A DNA stretch of 64,000 nt from Schistocephalus solidus (GCA_017591395.1 WEDG01005348.1:62001-126000); one strand, 5' to 3'. Positions 20,760 through 34,269 are shown, numbered from the stretch's first letter. Notes: a model not told the origin generated them from the letters alone. Translations and numbers: made by a program.

Positions 20760-23700
20760 CTTCCTCTCTCAGGCATCAGTCTTTGGATTGCATGGGGTCT
20801 ACCGGCATCGTTTCTCGATATCCTTTAGCAAAACTAAAGACCAGAGGCCGCAAAAGATGAGATAATGTCTTGGCCAATTTAAATTTTATTTAAGCGTCAG
20901 CCAGATCCTAGGTTTCTCAAGCATAGCCCATCTGTTATCCTAAGTCATCTTGTTTTGTTTCTCCAAATTGCGGGGGTACCCACCTGCGTAATTGGACATC
21001 GAAAGAGTTTTTGATTCAGCCATTATGCCTTTTACTCTGCTGCGCTGTGTTCCCACACCTTCATAAGGTATGCACACTAGCTGCGCTTGAGTAATATCAA
21101 TTGGCTGCTGTGGTAAGTGCTTGCCTGCATAAAACTATCTGTGAGGTCACGCAATCCAGAAGGTCCTCAGCTTTCTACCTGCATAAGGTTTTTATCGTAC
21201 CTATTTAAAAAATACACCAGAGAGACATCCTTCGTAATTTTCTTGGGTATGCGAAAAGATTTAATTATGTTTGTTTAGGGATATACAAAAATGTCTGAAC
21301 AAAAAAAAGAGTTATAAATGTCCTCCGAAATTATGAAGCATCATGGGATTGCTGTGACGTAGTTGATGCAATAGGTATAACAAATTTAAAATGATTATTG
21401 ATCTACTCCAAAAACATTTTGTAAGCCAAATCTAATGGCAAGAAACCTGATGGTTGAGTATCATGCAACAATACACCACACGAGTCTTCTTAGCTCTTTG
21501 ATGTTGTTGATGTTCTGCATTCTAAAAGTGCTGAAGTTTGTATGGTTGTAACGGGCAATATTTAGTAGCAACTGTTGATATAAAACTGGGAAGAATAGAA
21601 TAGATGTAATAGGTCATAAAGATTTAAGTGAAGTTCTCAAATTGGTTTTTAATTTGAAACGATTTCTTAAGTATGGCTGTAAGATTTATTATCCTGCAGC
21701 ATAATCTTAAGATATTACAACAACGCTAGAATGGGGACTTTTGAACGAGCTTCTATTCAGCTTTAATTGGATTATGAACTAACTAATATATGTGCATTTA
21801 AACTCTTTCCAGGGTTAAGTCAAGATAAAATGTGGAAGTTTGACCTTATTTTGAATTCCATGTTAATAATTGCTAAATTTTCTAATGAAAATGAAAAACG
21901 CCACTTTCACTTTATACGGAAGCGTTTTCACTATATTTGTTGACAGAAATGCACCCTTCTTAGATTGCAAATGCACAGACTGGCCGAATTTATACCAAAC
22001 TTTTGCGAAAATGCTAAGCTGCTGCCAATTGCGTTCCTAAATCACGGATTAGCTGGAACTATATTATACTAAAAGTATCTTATCACATGCTGCTAAGTTA
22101 ACATAGGTTGCTCTTGGCGTTTAGCTCCGCAGTTTCTTGTACATATTTTTTTACGGCCCCTATTTCCAGGGTAGTAAAAAATACTGGTAAACAAGTTTAA
22201 TATTGCGTTTTGGGGCAAAAACGTCAGAGTTTTGAAAAAGAATAGTTTTAAAGCTGAATATGGCCAAAACGAACTCGTTCAAAAACCGGCCTATTGAAGT
22301 GAATGGCATATCTCTAGACCATTTTAATCGATAACTTACCGTACGTCTGCAATGCTTTCGACTCCAAACCCCTCTTCAGAATTTTGGTTTACGTTTCACG
22401 GGATAGCATGCTCCTGCAGGTGTCTGAACTTCTCTAAAGATTAATCAGACCTACAGTTGCGTAGAATCGTGCTGATCTTGGACCTTTAACTAGAACCGGA
22501 ATTTCAGAGTGGAAGTCAAATTTATATTTTTTACGTGATGTCTGATCAGCAAACTTCGAGAAGCTAAGAGATTGACAGTATACAGCCATAGCTCTACACT
22601 CGGAAAAAATTCTGCCCACAAAGAATGTGACTTTCGTGCACCAAAGTATGACGTATTTGATAAAAGAGTTCCTTGAAGTCTCTCTAAATTAATCCAAAGC
22701 AATTTAAAATATGTGCGTGCGTAAAACCTATGGCTTATTTCTAATAAGAGCGCATTTGATCCGAATAAAAATTGTCCAAGAGGTCATGCGTAATTTGATT
22801 GGATGATAGGTCATGATGATTTAGCTTCTGGTGACGATAATGGGGCGGCTCATTTTTCTTCCTATGGCGCGGACCGCACTTTTAAGAAACTAACTGTTCA
22901 CTCATACTCGACAGCATGCGCTTCGTTGAGATGAAGAAAGTTACTTAAATGAACGATATTACGCTTAACATTCTAATGAGTATACAGCTGATTGGTAATT
23001 AAAACCTGTCTTACCATGAAAAATTACAATTGAGGTATTTCGAAGGCAAAACAGTAACAATCTTGCAGCAAATAGCGTTGGTCTATTAATTTTGTTGACT
23101 CGCATGTGAAAGGCAGAGTGCTTAAAATATACTCGTCTAGGAATGAAAAACTCAACAATTTCACTTACATTTGGAATCCAACCCTTCCAGTTTCACTTTT
23201 AAGAGCTTTAATTTTATAACAGCTGTGACGCCAATTAGCCATTAACCAAATTTAACAATACTTTGCTATCGATCCTAAAGATGGATCACTGTTTGCCGGA
23301 ATGCAAGTCTGTCGGATGGGTTCTGTTGTAAATTACGGTTAGTGTTGCGGTTTATCAGAGACCCAAACGACGAATACAGTTTGTTCGCAGCCATAAGCAA
23401 TATTAGCATGAAGTCTACTTTAAGCAAAACAGGATCGCAATATTACTAAATGCAGGTAGGTTCAAATTAACGTACTATCATTGATAGAGTTTCCACATCT
23501 GAATATTAAACTTTTACTTTGGACGCTTCGTAAATTAGGCCTTTTGTTACTTGTAATGCAACTGGATTTTCTCTTTTAACTTGCGTCATTAGCACACAAT
23601 AATGACCGTTCTCAAACCAGGTATTCTATTGTTTAAGACCTTAAAATCAGGAGCCGAATTGCAAAAGAGACACGGTCTTTTTTTGCACAAAGGTATAATT

Positions 23701-24920
23701 TACGATAGATGTGATATCTCATGAAATGTTAACTGAAATCCGGAATTGTTTATTTTTTCTTGCAAAATATTACGTAATTATGGTTTTAAAGGTAAGGGTA
23801 TCATGCCCCATACTCTTCAGAGACTTTAGTCGTTTAAGGGGATACTTTCTAGCCATCTTAGAAAACTGCCCTCTGTAAGAAATTCCTACTTAACTTTTAT
23901 GAGTTTTTCCATGGATTTCCGATGATAAAAAAGGCAGTTGATAAAAAGGCCGCACAAACACATTTTTTTTCCTTATGTGGTGAATAATTGAAAGAAGTTT
24001 TATTTTGAATTTTAAAATCGTTTATGCATGCCCCAATAATTTTGAACGTGACTGGCTGTCGCACTTGTATACTGGGTTTCCAAACTACAAGCTGTATGTG
24101 TTCCATGCAAGGAAAATCATACACATATTTACGCTATTAAGAAGACAGCATATACTGATCAGCTTGTGATCAGTTTGAATTAATGGACAGATAGGATATT
24201 TCATTAATAGGCACTTCACAGTCTTAAAAGTCTTTTCATAGGTAACTTTGGGAACCAGAAAAAAACTTTATATACAATTAAAAAATTAAAGAATAGACGC
24301 TTGGCTTCCAAATAATTAAAAGAATAAATATTCTGTGAATGCTTTCTATAAAATTTATTTAAATTTAAAAGGGCTTAAAAGACTCCATGGACAAACTTCA
24401 TGCAGTTTGAATAATCCTTTTTAATAGGTATTTTTTGTAGGCGGCCAGTAAGAAGCTCGTTCGAAAGCCGGCATCGTGATGTGACTGAAATATCTGGCGT
24501 TTTACTGCAGGATAATTGATATTTACAACTATTTTCTAATTGAAAACGCATTTCCTAATTTTGGTTAACTTTCATGGAAGTAGCTCGTCTCCTCTGTTTG
24601 TAGCGATTAGTGGGTATACAGCAGATATGAATGCAAACGTTTATTCAAGTTAACCGAATTTAGTTATCCGTTTCTTTTCATGGCTCAGATTCAAAGCGAG
24701 AATTCAAATATTCAAAGTTCGATGCTGTACCTCAGTCAAACGTTCTGGTACTAATGGTCGGCATTGGGAATATTGCAATCGACCCTTTTGTAAACTAAGA
24801 TCGCCTCCTTCGTCGTTTGCGATAACTGGGGGAATGACTGCGATTACACAGCTTTCTATTAGGTTCTCCTCCACGAAGGCTACGGCCTTGAAATCGGTTG
24901 TCATCTAAGCAATCCCAAAC
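20760..24920. other. 4.2-kb non-coding stretch
   Basis: AT-rich, with scattered short frames only. No exon, RNA gene or repeat family recognised. Confidence 0.4.
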
Positions 24921-24935
24921 CTACCTCCAGTAAAA

Positions 24936-25526
24936 ACATATCATGCGACACGACTCAGGGAACAAAGGGTAGCTCAGTGTCTAATACACGACCGTAACAT
25001 ATGCCAACGTAACCCTAACTCTGTCCATTGTGTTCGTTAGGGTTAGCATTCATTGCCGGGTTCGTAGGTTCCCACAGTAGTTCCTTGGCGGCAGGAGGAA
25101 CGAATTTTCGGGTCAAGTGACAACCTTCAAAGCGGAAACTATAAGGATGCAACATTTGTTTCAAAACTAATCCGTTTTACCTTGATGATGAAAGATCGCG
25201 CAGAGTGAGCCTCATTCTTACTTCAGTCAAGTGTCTGAATAAATGAGGGTCAGATCCACTAGAAATGATATTGCGCATATTGGTGGGCATGAGGTAAATT
25301 CACCGGATCTCACAATCCGCAAAATTGTCGGGGTAACACACTATTGTTAGAACCTACTAACCCCGCACTGAATACTAATCTTAATGAAAATAATGGATCA
25401 GGTTAGCGTTAGGTTGATGCTCACCCATAACATCCCTATTAACACCATTCTCGTATTACTCGCTGACATATTTCTTGGTCCCTGAGTTGGAGTACATCTT
25501 ACCTTGCTGCCGTACGTCTTAAGCGT
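24936..25526 (+). repeat. Dispersed repeat family, copy B (uninterrupted)
   Basis: Intact counterpart of copy A at 18270-18602 plus 19488-19762. It contains the TA (25278-25279) at which the 885-bp element is inserted in copy A. Includes CGTAACCCTAAC and GTTAGGGTTAGC, which resemble telomere units but are not tandem. Confidence 0.8.
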
Positions 25527-25919
25527 AATCATTATGCCCAAGGTTATTAGTAATTTTTAATTCAAAAGCTTTGTTTCTCGGCATTTTCTAATCCCATCTT
25601 TTCCAGCAGAAGATGGACTCTTTTAATAAAATAGAAGAGCAATTTGGCCGGAGCATAAGTATGTTTGCGCATCCCGGATGGTTGATTGCAAGCTATCCAT
25701 ATAAAACTAATTTCATTTATTATAAAAGCAATAACGTGCGTTAGAAGGCAACTTGTCGTCTTCGCGTAAGACCACTTTCGTCGAACAACTGAATTAGCTG
25801 TCCAGATAACATAGTTTCAGATTTACAAAACGGAATTTAGGTAAGGAATGCAAATGGGGTTCCTGTCCTTCGGCCACGCAAAACGTTCTAGGAAGCGCAA
25901 ATATTGCCTCTTCAAAAGC

Positions 25920-26030
25920 CTGACCCCAACCAAAACTTACTTTAACTGTAGTCCTAAACTTACGTCTAGCCCTAACTTTAAAACCAACCCCAAACTTAGC
26001 CTTATTAATAATTCATGTCTAACACTAGCA
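25920..26030. repeat. Degenerate CCTAA-rich tract
   Basis: Irregular CCTAA/CCTTA/CCCAA words spaced about six bases apart over about 110 bp. One of seven such tracts in the window (also 27245-27355, 34660-34765, 35636-35890, 37636-37805, 45365-45440, 49265-49340). Confidence 0.7.
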
Positions 26031-26039
26031 CTGATCCCC

Positions 26040-27235
26040 CGAAAAGATTACGGGTGTCTATTCCCAGGTCATGCCTGACATTTAATAGCGATAATACGTG
26101 CTTGAAACAAATGTTACATAGCCGTGTTATTTTTAACGACGGTTGCTGGCGCTGCATGAAACAGTTGCTCGTCTAGGTAATCGAATACGGCACTTGGCAT
26201 TTAGGTTTTCTGCCCCTCACCCCGAAGACGCAACTAGCACAGTCACGTGCCGTTCGGTTCTTTTTGTCTTATTGCATGGGGCGAAGGCTCTGAAATTCAA
26301 TTGGCCCATGAACAGCACACTTGAATTTCCAGCGCATGCTTCCAGACGGGCTGAGTGAGTTGGCGGACTGACGACCCCCTCGCTTTCACTCTACAAAGCC
26401 TAATGTTGTTGTTTTCCTCACAAGCCTCTATTCTGCGTTCATATCTGTCGCGATCTGTTTGATCGAGCTCCTGTGGGTTAATGAGGTCATTAGACCTGGA
26501 CAATCCAGGCTCACTCTGTCTCTCAGAATAGATTCGAGTAAGAAGCTGAAACCTCAGCCTAATAACATTCCCGTTCCAGTGATTTTTTCTCTCTCTCTCT
26601 CTTTGTCATTAGACCAGGATATGTGATCGCGAGCCTAAAGGGAGAGGAAAGAAAACTTGCTCTCTCAGACTATTTGCCTTAATTCCCGAACGCATCTTGG
26701 ATTCGACTATCAGATGAGTAACTCATCGACAGCGTAACTTTCCATTTATGCTGAGTCTACTATAGCATACTCAAAATTAAAGAACAACAGTGCACTCCGT
26801 GGAGCCCTGTTGGATACTGGAAGATTCCGTGAAATCCAATGACAGTTTACTTAGTGCTTTAGCACCCAGGAACTGATCGTTGAGCTAAGCGAGTTGCACT
26901 ATTAAGGCAGCTAGGATTAAACGGAACACTGGCTGCTGTCAGTCCATCAGTGTCAGGATCGCTTGCCTTTCGAGGTAACCCTAAGCCTTTGTCTCAGCAC
27001 CACGATTGGACGAACGGGCGGCAAGTGGATGACCGCGGGTTCTACTGTAGCTTCCCTATCTCATGGAATATCAACAAAGGACTACTTAAGTAGTATGCAA
27101 TTTTCTCACCGATTTTCAATGCTCTTATTTATTCAAATATATTTTACAGAAAACACATACAAATGTATTATTTCTTGCACTTTTCTGATAGTAAAGTATG
27201 TCTTCTTTAAATTTCCTGCTTGTTAAATTTCAGAG
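26040..27235. other. Non-coding stretch with a (TC)n run
   Basis: Mixed-composition sequence, (TC)n at about 26589-26602. No coding pattern. Confidence 0.4.
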
Positions 27236-27244
27236 ACATTCGGT

Positions 27245-27355
27245 CTGGGGTTTAGATTAGGAATAGGATTAGCACAAAGATAAAATAAGAGCTTGGTCAG
27301 GATTAAGGTTAGGTCAGTTCTAGTTAAGCCTTAGGATTGATGTTAGTTTTAGGAG
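27245..27355. repeat. Degenerate TTAGG-rich tract
   Basis: Irregular TTAGG/TTAAGG words (GATTAGGAATAGGATTAG and following): the same family as the CCTAA tracts, in the opposite orientation. Confidence 0.7.
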
Positions 27356-27399
27356 GCGGGAGCACTACCCTTCCTTGCAATTTATAACCGCGAATGCTT

Positions 27400-29520
27400 T
27401 AGAGACGCGTGTCAGTTTCCGTCGAGTAGTTGTCACACCATTCGTTTGAATCGCATCCGACTTTCAGGTGGCCCTAGAGGCTGAGCCTACCTTCCTTGCA
27501 GTTGCTGGTGCAGTAAGATCAGGCCGGCAATTAACTCGTTTTTTTGGAACTAACAGTATTAATGGGAATTGCCTGGTAGGGGTCGTTACTGACCCCCGCC
27601 CCCATCCTCGACGAGACAAATGCATGAGAGCACCCAGTATTACAGAGGACTTTGCAATATATTTCAGGGAGTATTGCCCCTTCCTGAAATGTAACACAAG
27701 GTCCCCTTAGTACGTAGGGGATTTTCGTATTCCCGTGTCCGCCCAGGGTTTTGAGGCATATAAACCATTGCGACCGAGAGTCCTGAGCCTATTTGTTCGC
27801 AGTACTTAAACACTACGCTCTCTTGCTGATTTCAGACGATTTTGAACGAAAGGATTGACAACCTAGCTGTTTTGTTGCTCTAAGTTATTCTACTTTTGCT
27901 GGTAAGTGAAATGTTTTTACGCAGGACAGGCAAATGCGTGTCAAAACCGATGTTGTCTCAATCAGCATCTTCATCCGGGAAAAAATTAATCCAGGGTTTC
28001 AGTCGCACCAAACGCTCTCGCGTGCGACAGAACGCATAATATCTCCCCATGTTTAGTTTTCCTTTTGATATATTGCACGGGAAAAGTCCTTTGAAAAGTT
28101 CTTTTGCTATCCACAGCTAAAACTATTTGCAAAACAGAAGTAAAGCAAAAAAATATATGCTTAATCGCACAATATAAACTGTAGCAGTGAGATCCACGGG
28201 GAGATACAGATTGATACAGGTGATCGGAAAATAAAATCAAAAAATTGAATCATAGATGTGGCGAGATTAACAGACCAGTTTTAGGCCATATTCTAAAACG
28301 CAAAAATTTCCAGCTGACATACTAACACCCTACTAGCCCGTGGTTCATTGCTGGGCTATAAAAGGCTTTGTTAGGTTGGATAGTATATTGTATAAACGTA
28401 TTTTACTCCTTTTTAATACTAAGGCAGCATAAAGTAAAATGAACAAATATGGTCGCTTTCTAAAAATAAGTGAATGAACAAAAGACCGGTTTTTGCAAAT
28501 GCTTTTATTAATAGGACAATAGTCGGGTGGATTTAAGCGACTATGGGTGTTGGAGCAGCAAATTGTTTTTAGTTATCCAACTGAAGATCAATTAATTAAT
28601 CATACCAATATTTTAAACTTAGTGCAGGATCGTTCTGCACGTACGTTCTGACGATGTTCGTTTTAAAAAGCAATAAATTGTACCTTTCTTTTCTGCATCT
28701 TAGAAATCACTGATCCTTGAATGGCACTCCAGCCTTTGTAGTACAACCTACCCGATAGAGAGCAATTTTACCTCGAAAGTTTTATAATGATCATCGTCCA
28801 GTATTTTTGGAGTCGAAAAAATACATATACATTTATAATTTGCTGATTTATGTTATTAAGGAGCACCATGACCGCATGCACTTGTATGACAAGCAAGTTT
28901 TCTGCAACTGAAATTCCGTTAAATGTTATGTGTATACATCAACTTCATTTCATTTCAGTCGAGCTCATTCATGAAGACTATTCTATGCATTTAACTCGAC
29001 ATGTCGGCGTCAAAAAATTGGTTCTTAAAGCATGACAACCGTCCAAAAATCACAAAAGCTGAAACTCCAACGTGCAGAAGCAGAACAGGCATAATGAAAG
29101 TATTTTCGGATTTTTAAAGACTTTGAACTGGGCGCACGTTTTACTTTCGGACGTGCTCCAGAGCGCAGTACAGTCACTTCTTTTCCGGGTCTTTTGTGTG
29201 TTTAAATACTATTTTTGATGAAATATGTCTTGTGCATTTTCCTGTTATGAAACAGGGCTTTCTAGAAACTGGTTTTTGCGATATCTTAAGCACTTATACG
29301 AGGCATCCTCTAACCGACTTAATAAATACGAGAAGGAAGGCACTCATTTCTACAGGCTTTATGGCATGCCAGAGGCTTAACAAATAATGGGCGTAAATGC
29401 ACACATGATGAAGCCATTTACGTCGCAGGGATATAGTAACTAAAAACATTTTCGTAAGGCCAATATGCCGTGTTCAATTGCCTCATGTCATGTCATGAAA
29501 ACAAGCCAAATTTATTGTAT
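27400..29520. other. Non-coding stretch
   Basis: 27460-27720 is GC-richer, with CCCCCGCCCC near 27593. The remainder is AT-rich. No gene recognised. Confidence 0.35.
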
Positions 29521-29534
29521 CCACTTGTGAAATC

Positions 29535-29745
29535 TTTGATGGTCTCGGTAGGATTCGAACTCCCGACCCACGCTCCAACCACCTGAGCTACGAGGCCCCA
29601 CTGGGAGCTGTGAGTTTAATCACACTCGGATCAAGTTACCCTCTCCCTGTTTTCATGGGTTTGCATCTCACATAGGCCAAACAGTCTTTCACAATTGGGT
29701 CAAGGGAATTAATCAAAGCTTTCCAAAACCCCCTATTAATTAACA
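29535..29745 (-). mobile_element. tRNA-derived SINE, second family, rearranged copy
   Basis: tRNA-like head on the minus strand at 29541-29597: GGCCTCG pairs 6 of 7 with CGAGACC, then A box TAGCTCAGGTGG and B box GTTCGAATCC. It is only about 57 nt, so the anticodon region is deleted. The conserved upstream segment (GTGTGATTAAAC, GCTCCCAGTGG) follows on the same strand at 29598-29640. The body segment homologous to 20691-20740 lies at 29683-29740 but in the plus orientation, so this locus is a head and body in inverted arrangement. Confidence 0.75.
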
Positions 29746-29780
29746 AACATCACAGAAGAAGAAGCGATCACTGGAGCATA

Positions 29781-29817
29781 GTGTTTCGGAGTCTTGCTCG
29801 AACCCATCATCAGAGAG
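29781..29817 (-). repeat. Hammerhead-like motif
   Basis: On the minus strand: CTGATGA (29813-29807), a short stem of GGGTT with GACTC (one or two G-U pairs), then CGAAAC ending at 29783. The two invariant blocks of the hammerhead core are exact; the cleavage triplet and stem I are not clear. Confidence 0.5.
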
Positions 29818-29829
29818 TTGCAGAAAAGG

Positions 29830-30380
29830 GTAATAAGGCGCACACGGTGTGCAGTATTGATCAAACCAGGCAACCACAGGCCTACAATAGTTCGCAGTCC
29901 TCGTGTTCATCTCTGGGGGTCGTAGTGAGAAGGAAAGATGCTAAGTCTCAGGTCGTGGCTATGCGACGGGCACACCTTCAAGTGCTGAAATTCTTGTAAG
30001 GGCTGACAACCGCATGAGCCGTGAACTACTTGAGTCATAGTTCTCTGGCTCTAAGTTGGATAATAAGCGCAATGACCTCTCGGCTCCATTCTCGATGTTG
30101 CGATGTTACTTGCACAAAATTGCTAGCCACGCTGGGACGATGCCGGTGGTTAGCAGTGCCTATGACAGCGAGCCAAATTACGGAGTAGGGGTCACGCGAA
30201 GGATCGAAAACAGTGATTAAGGCACGACCAACAATGACTCGGGTAAGGACCAAAAAGCAATCATTGCATCAACTACGATGCCCAGTAATGTACACGAGCA
30301 CTGCCAGCGATAATGGGCCTGTGGCTGCCTGGCAACCATGCCCCATAAATATTGCGCACCTTATTACCATTTTCTGAAAT
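29830..30380. other. Mixed-composition stretch leading to a hammerhead-like motif
   Basis: Higher GC than its surroundings, probably repeat-derived. No reading frame worth reporting. Confidence 0.35.
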
Positions 30381-30384
30381 TGTA

Positions 30385-30420
30385 TCCGATGATGGGTTCG
30401 AGAGAAAATCTGAAATGTCA
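30385..30420 (+). repeat. Hammerhead-like motif, degenerate copy
   Basis: CCGATGATGGGTTCGAGAG followed by AAATCTGAAATGTC: the same family as the copy at 49850-49895, with stem II decayed and two core bases changed. Confidence 0.5.
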
Positions 30421-30424
30421 GGCC

Positions 30425-32970
30425 AATAACCACTCCTTCTGAAATGTTTCCTGGAACTTACCTGTTTGCTTCTGCCAGAAAGCAAACCTATAATATATTA
30501 TAAGTCCTCACTGAAACGTGACGTTGAACTTGAGGTTTCGAAGAACCAGTGAAAAACATCAGGTAAACTGACGCAAACCGCTCTCGGTTCGTTAAAAAAG
30601 TAAAGATGCACTTTAGTGCAAATTCGGTTCTGGCTAAAAGCATATTGAGCATAAATAAATTTTAATTGTGTAGATACTAAATTCGTGATTTTTAAGTGTT
30701 TTCCCGTGTAAACTCGTGAATCCGTGCATGTGACCAGCATCATCTTTTTAGATTGCTGTCGATGACAGGACTGAAATAGTTGGTCTAAGTGTAAGTGATG
30801 ACGTTCACTAAGACCTCCACCAGCATATTTCGACTGCTTCTTCTTGGTATCTGCAAAGGAAACTCGTGATAAAGTTCCTCGCTTTTTCTTGAAACCTTCC
30901 TACTTTACACGGCTAGTCCCATTTTTCAAGGTTCGTATATTAGTGTAAACTAAAATAAATAAAAAATGACAGAAACTATTCAGTTTTTGTAGAAACATGG
31001 GGAGGTTGCGAAATTAATTGATGGGGTATTAATGGTAGTCTCAGGTGTATGCGCTGAATGTAATAAACTAACGCCTTACTAAAAAAATTTAGCGAAATTC
31101 ACGTAAACTAAACGCTTCTGCTTCGAAAGCATATATTAAATCACCTGCTTTCTACATTTGAGTCTTAAAGTAGGAAACTATTCACTCTCTTGAAAACGTT
31201 GATCACCAATATAATTTAAAACCCTGACACAAAATACGGAAAAACCTGTACCCCTAGGGGTTTATTAATGTTGTTGTGTGCAAAGTAATGCATATCCAGT
31301 ATGCTAATAAAACAAAGACGGAGGGACTCTTTGGGGATCGTTGCCATATCTGTGTTAAGAAAACGATTATCATCTAACCTAAAAGCCTTAAAAATGAAAA
31401 TTTTGATTAAATTTTCCAACAAGTAGTTAATTTAGACTCCACTCCTCATTACAACTATGAGAGTTAAATGTGCAACCTTGAAAATTGGAACAAAACTATT
31501 TTTATATATTTGACTTAAATATTATTTTTGAGACTTTTTTCCCAGACAGAACAGTTAAGTTTATGTAAGGATGAAAAATTGATTGAAGAATGCATAAAAT
31601 GAGAACAAGGATTTCTTCCAAGTGTAATTTAGACATTGAAATTGAAATTGAAATTGAATTTAACACCAGCATGCCAGTACACTGATACACACACACACAC
31701 CTGGAATTATATTTCAGACTGAACAGCTGTTCAATCGCGTGCAGTCCCCCAACATGAACGATAATATGTGCAGCATTAGGTGACATCGTGAAGGGAAATC
31801 CCTTCAACCGTAAATGTTTCCAAAACTACTTACTGTATAAGCATTCTGGTCCAAATTGGTAGTTTATGACTCAGTCTCTGTGGGGTTATAAGCTTACCTA
31901 GTAGGGAGACAGATCGGAAGCTAATTCTCGCACAGTAGTGTACTGACGTGAAGTCAAGAAAAATCTCTTTCATATACAGTTGACTTTTTCAATTTATTTG
32001 TATTGCCTAAAAACCAAGCAAACTATTGTCAACAAAAGAATACAGAAATAGCGATTATTTACTCAATGTACGGGGAAATCTCGCCAATTTCCACGAAATC
32101 GCTGAATAAGAAATTTTTCTTATCCCAGGTTTGAACCCATTTTTAATTATGTCCTCCTCTTCTCAAAAGTGTCATACTGTTGCTCGTAGGCTATCGTGAT
32201 GGACTTAAATCGTACTGCGGGCTTTCTAGAGCGCATTAGCTTGAAACTAAATTGTTAAATTATTCATTCAGTGAGCCACCCCGAAATGCTGCCCAAACCG
32301 AGACATTTTAACACCTTCAAGAACCCATTATAAAGAAGCCTGTGTCTCCCGCAAAATGCTTGTGAGAAATGCCTGGTTCATCTATTTTTTTTAAGGATGC
32401 GATTTAACTCACATGTGCTTCAAGAAGTACTGTAGAAGGGGCAAACTACTTGTTTCAGATTTATTGTGAGCTTATTCCACCCAGTGGGGAGGAGGGTGTG
32501 CTGCTCGCTTGGAAGTGACTTTTTAGATGAATGTCTTCAAAGCATTAAATAGTAAACACGGAACCACCTCAAGACAGTCCTAACGAGATTATGAAGCGTG
32601 TCCAGGATTTTAAGAAGTCAGGGCTTAACATTTTCCGTTAATAATATTTGTGTAAAGACTGTACTACAAAGAGCATTACATCCAATGTTAAAGGGGCAAT
32701 TATCAGGCAGATACTTTCAGGACTCGTGTTCTAACCTGAGAGCCGAATCTTATTCATGAGTTTGGCGTTCTTTTAGTGGTTATCTGCATTTATGTATGTG
32801 AATAGCTTGCAGGTTGATCGATAAACGGGCTGCTGGGTGCTTGCCTGTTCGTAACTTCTCTGCAAGACAGGGATTCAGAGTGCCCCATTTCTGGATGATC
32901 ATATCTTCGGTTAAGAGCCCCCATTGAATCACTGAACAGTCGGGCATGTAAAGTTTTGTGAGCCCCAGAG
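30425..32970. other. 2.5-kb non-coding stretch
   Basis: AT-rich. A short (ATTGAA)n run lies at about 31636-31660 and (CA)n at about 31688-31700. No exon recognised. Confidence 0.4.
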
Positions 32971-32977
32971 AAGTTCT

Positions 32978-32978
32978 C

Positions 32979-33011
<33 letters not shown>

Positions 33012-33026
33012 TTGTTGTTGTTGTTG
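32978..33026. repeat. (TTG)n microsatellite
   Basis: GTT/TTG trinucleotide run with one TTTT interruption. The minus-strand frame across it starts with poly-Gln, but it has no support as a gene. Confidence 0.95.
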
Positions 33027-33029
33027 CAT

Positions 33030-33780
33030 TAAAGGACTTAGAATGATTCGAATAGCAGAAATTTGTAGATAGGTATCAGAACTGACATAATTGGTACAGT
33101 AACATTATTATACTGAGTAGCACAGAGCCTTGTTCAAAGGTCAGTAAGCGGAAATACGAGCTGCAGCCTATTCGACATTACCTTGTAAGCTATAGCACGC
33201 TTGACTACTGCACTAAATATACAGGAGTTTTAAAACATCCCGTAAATCCGATTACTTGTTATTTTCTACGCAGCAATAAAAGATTAACGGGTCCCAAAAT
33301 GCTTCTAGTTTTACTGACGCAAAGACTTTTGAGCACTTTTGAAACGCTTTAACGCGTTTTTATTTTGCAAATGACCAATGTGTAAAGGATCATTTCAAGT
33401 AATTGCTTTGATAAAAGGACATTTCAAGTTAAAGATACTTTGGTCTTACAGCCACCCTCGAAACGGGGATACCAAGGCCGGGTCGGAGCTGGTCGTCGAC
33501 GGTGCGAATAGTATTCAATATCGCCCTTTTCTGCTGCCTTCTGACCGAGCTGGGGCAGAATCCTGCCAAACAGTGTTGCTCCCACCGTCTGACAGTCCGC
33601 ATAAAATTTTATCACAATGATGCATTTTAATGCGAAGGTGCAATGAAGCAACCAGTTCACAAATGATCGCAAAATCCGCATTCTGCTACATCTAACGGAA
33701 GGCACTTGAAGATGTTCAGCTCCTTTGCTGTTTATTCCACCTCCTAGTTCAGACCTATTGAGAGGGCATATGTGCTTTTG
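33030..33780. other. Non-coding stretch
   Basis: No gene recognised. GC rises from about 33450 towards the island at 33.8 kb. Confidence 0.35.
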
Positions 33781-33789
33781 AGGCAAGGG

Positions 33790-34260
33790 ACGCACTCACG
33801 CGCACACGTGCGCTAGCTGAATGACTCCGCTTCATCTCGCATGGAGGACGTGTGCTCTCTTACCGGAGAGAGCAGGGGGCGAGAGGGTCTGTCTTTTGGA
33901 CATACGCCCGGTCACACTAATATTTTGTCCCGGCAGCGCCCAGAGCAGTCTGACCAAGGCCCTGTCTGTCCGCGCCGCAGTGGGCGAACTTTAGCCGGCC
34001 AAGAAGCAGTTTTTGGCTTGGCGCGGCCTCGCCTACAGAGCCGCATCGATCATCGACGTCTCGCTCCTCTGCCTTCTTCCGCGGTTGCTCTCGCTCTCCA
34101 CTCCCCCTTTCATCCCGATCTCCGCCGCCCCCCGCCCCTCCACTCTCACCCTCATCCCCCTGCCGATTTCTTTTTTTGCAGCAACAACACGGACCGCCAT
34201 TGCAACTGCCTTCTCTCTTCCGATCAGGTATTTCGGTTCGGTTGTATTAATTAATGTGCA
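33790..34260. promoter_or_regulatory. GC-rich, CpG-containing island; possible promoter or 5' exon region
   Basis: About 450 bp strikingly richer in GC and CpG than its surroundings, with pyrimidine-rich runs on the plus strand (34040-34170). A candidate exon 34182-34227 has a strong acceptor (pyrimidine tract then TTTTTTTGCAG) and donor CAG/GTATTT, reading QQHGPPLQLPSLFRS. No gene on the plus strand is recognisable downstream. It could equally be a GC-rich repeat. The nearest supported genes are on the other strand and far away. Confidence 0.3.
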
Positions 34261-34269
34261 TCACTGACT

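Noticed and set aside
32790..33029. Poly-Gln frame on the minus strand
   Set aside because: The (TTG)n repeat provides the start; the remainder has no protein pattern or splice support.
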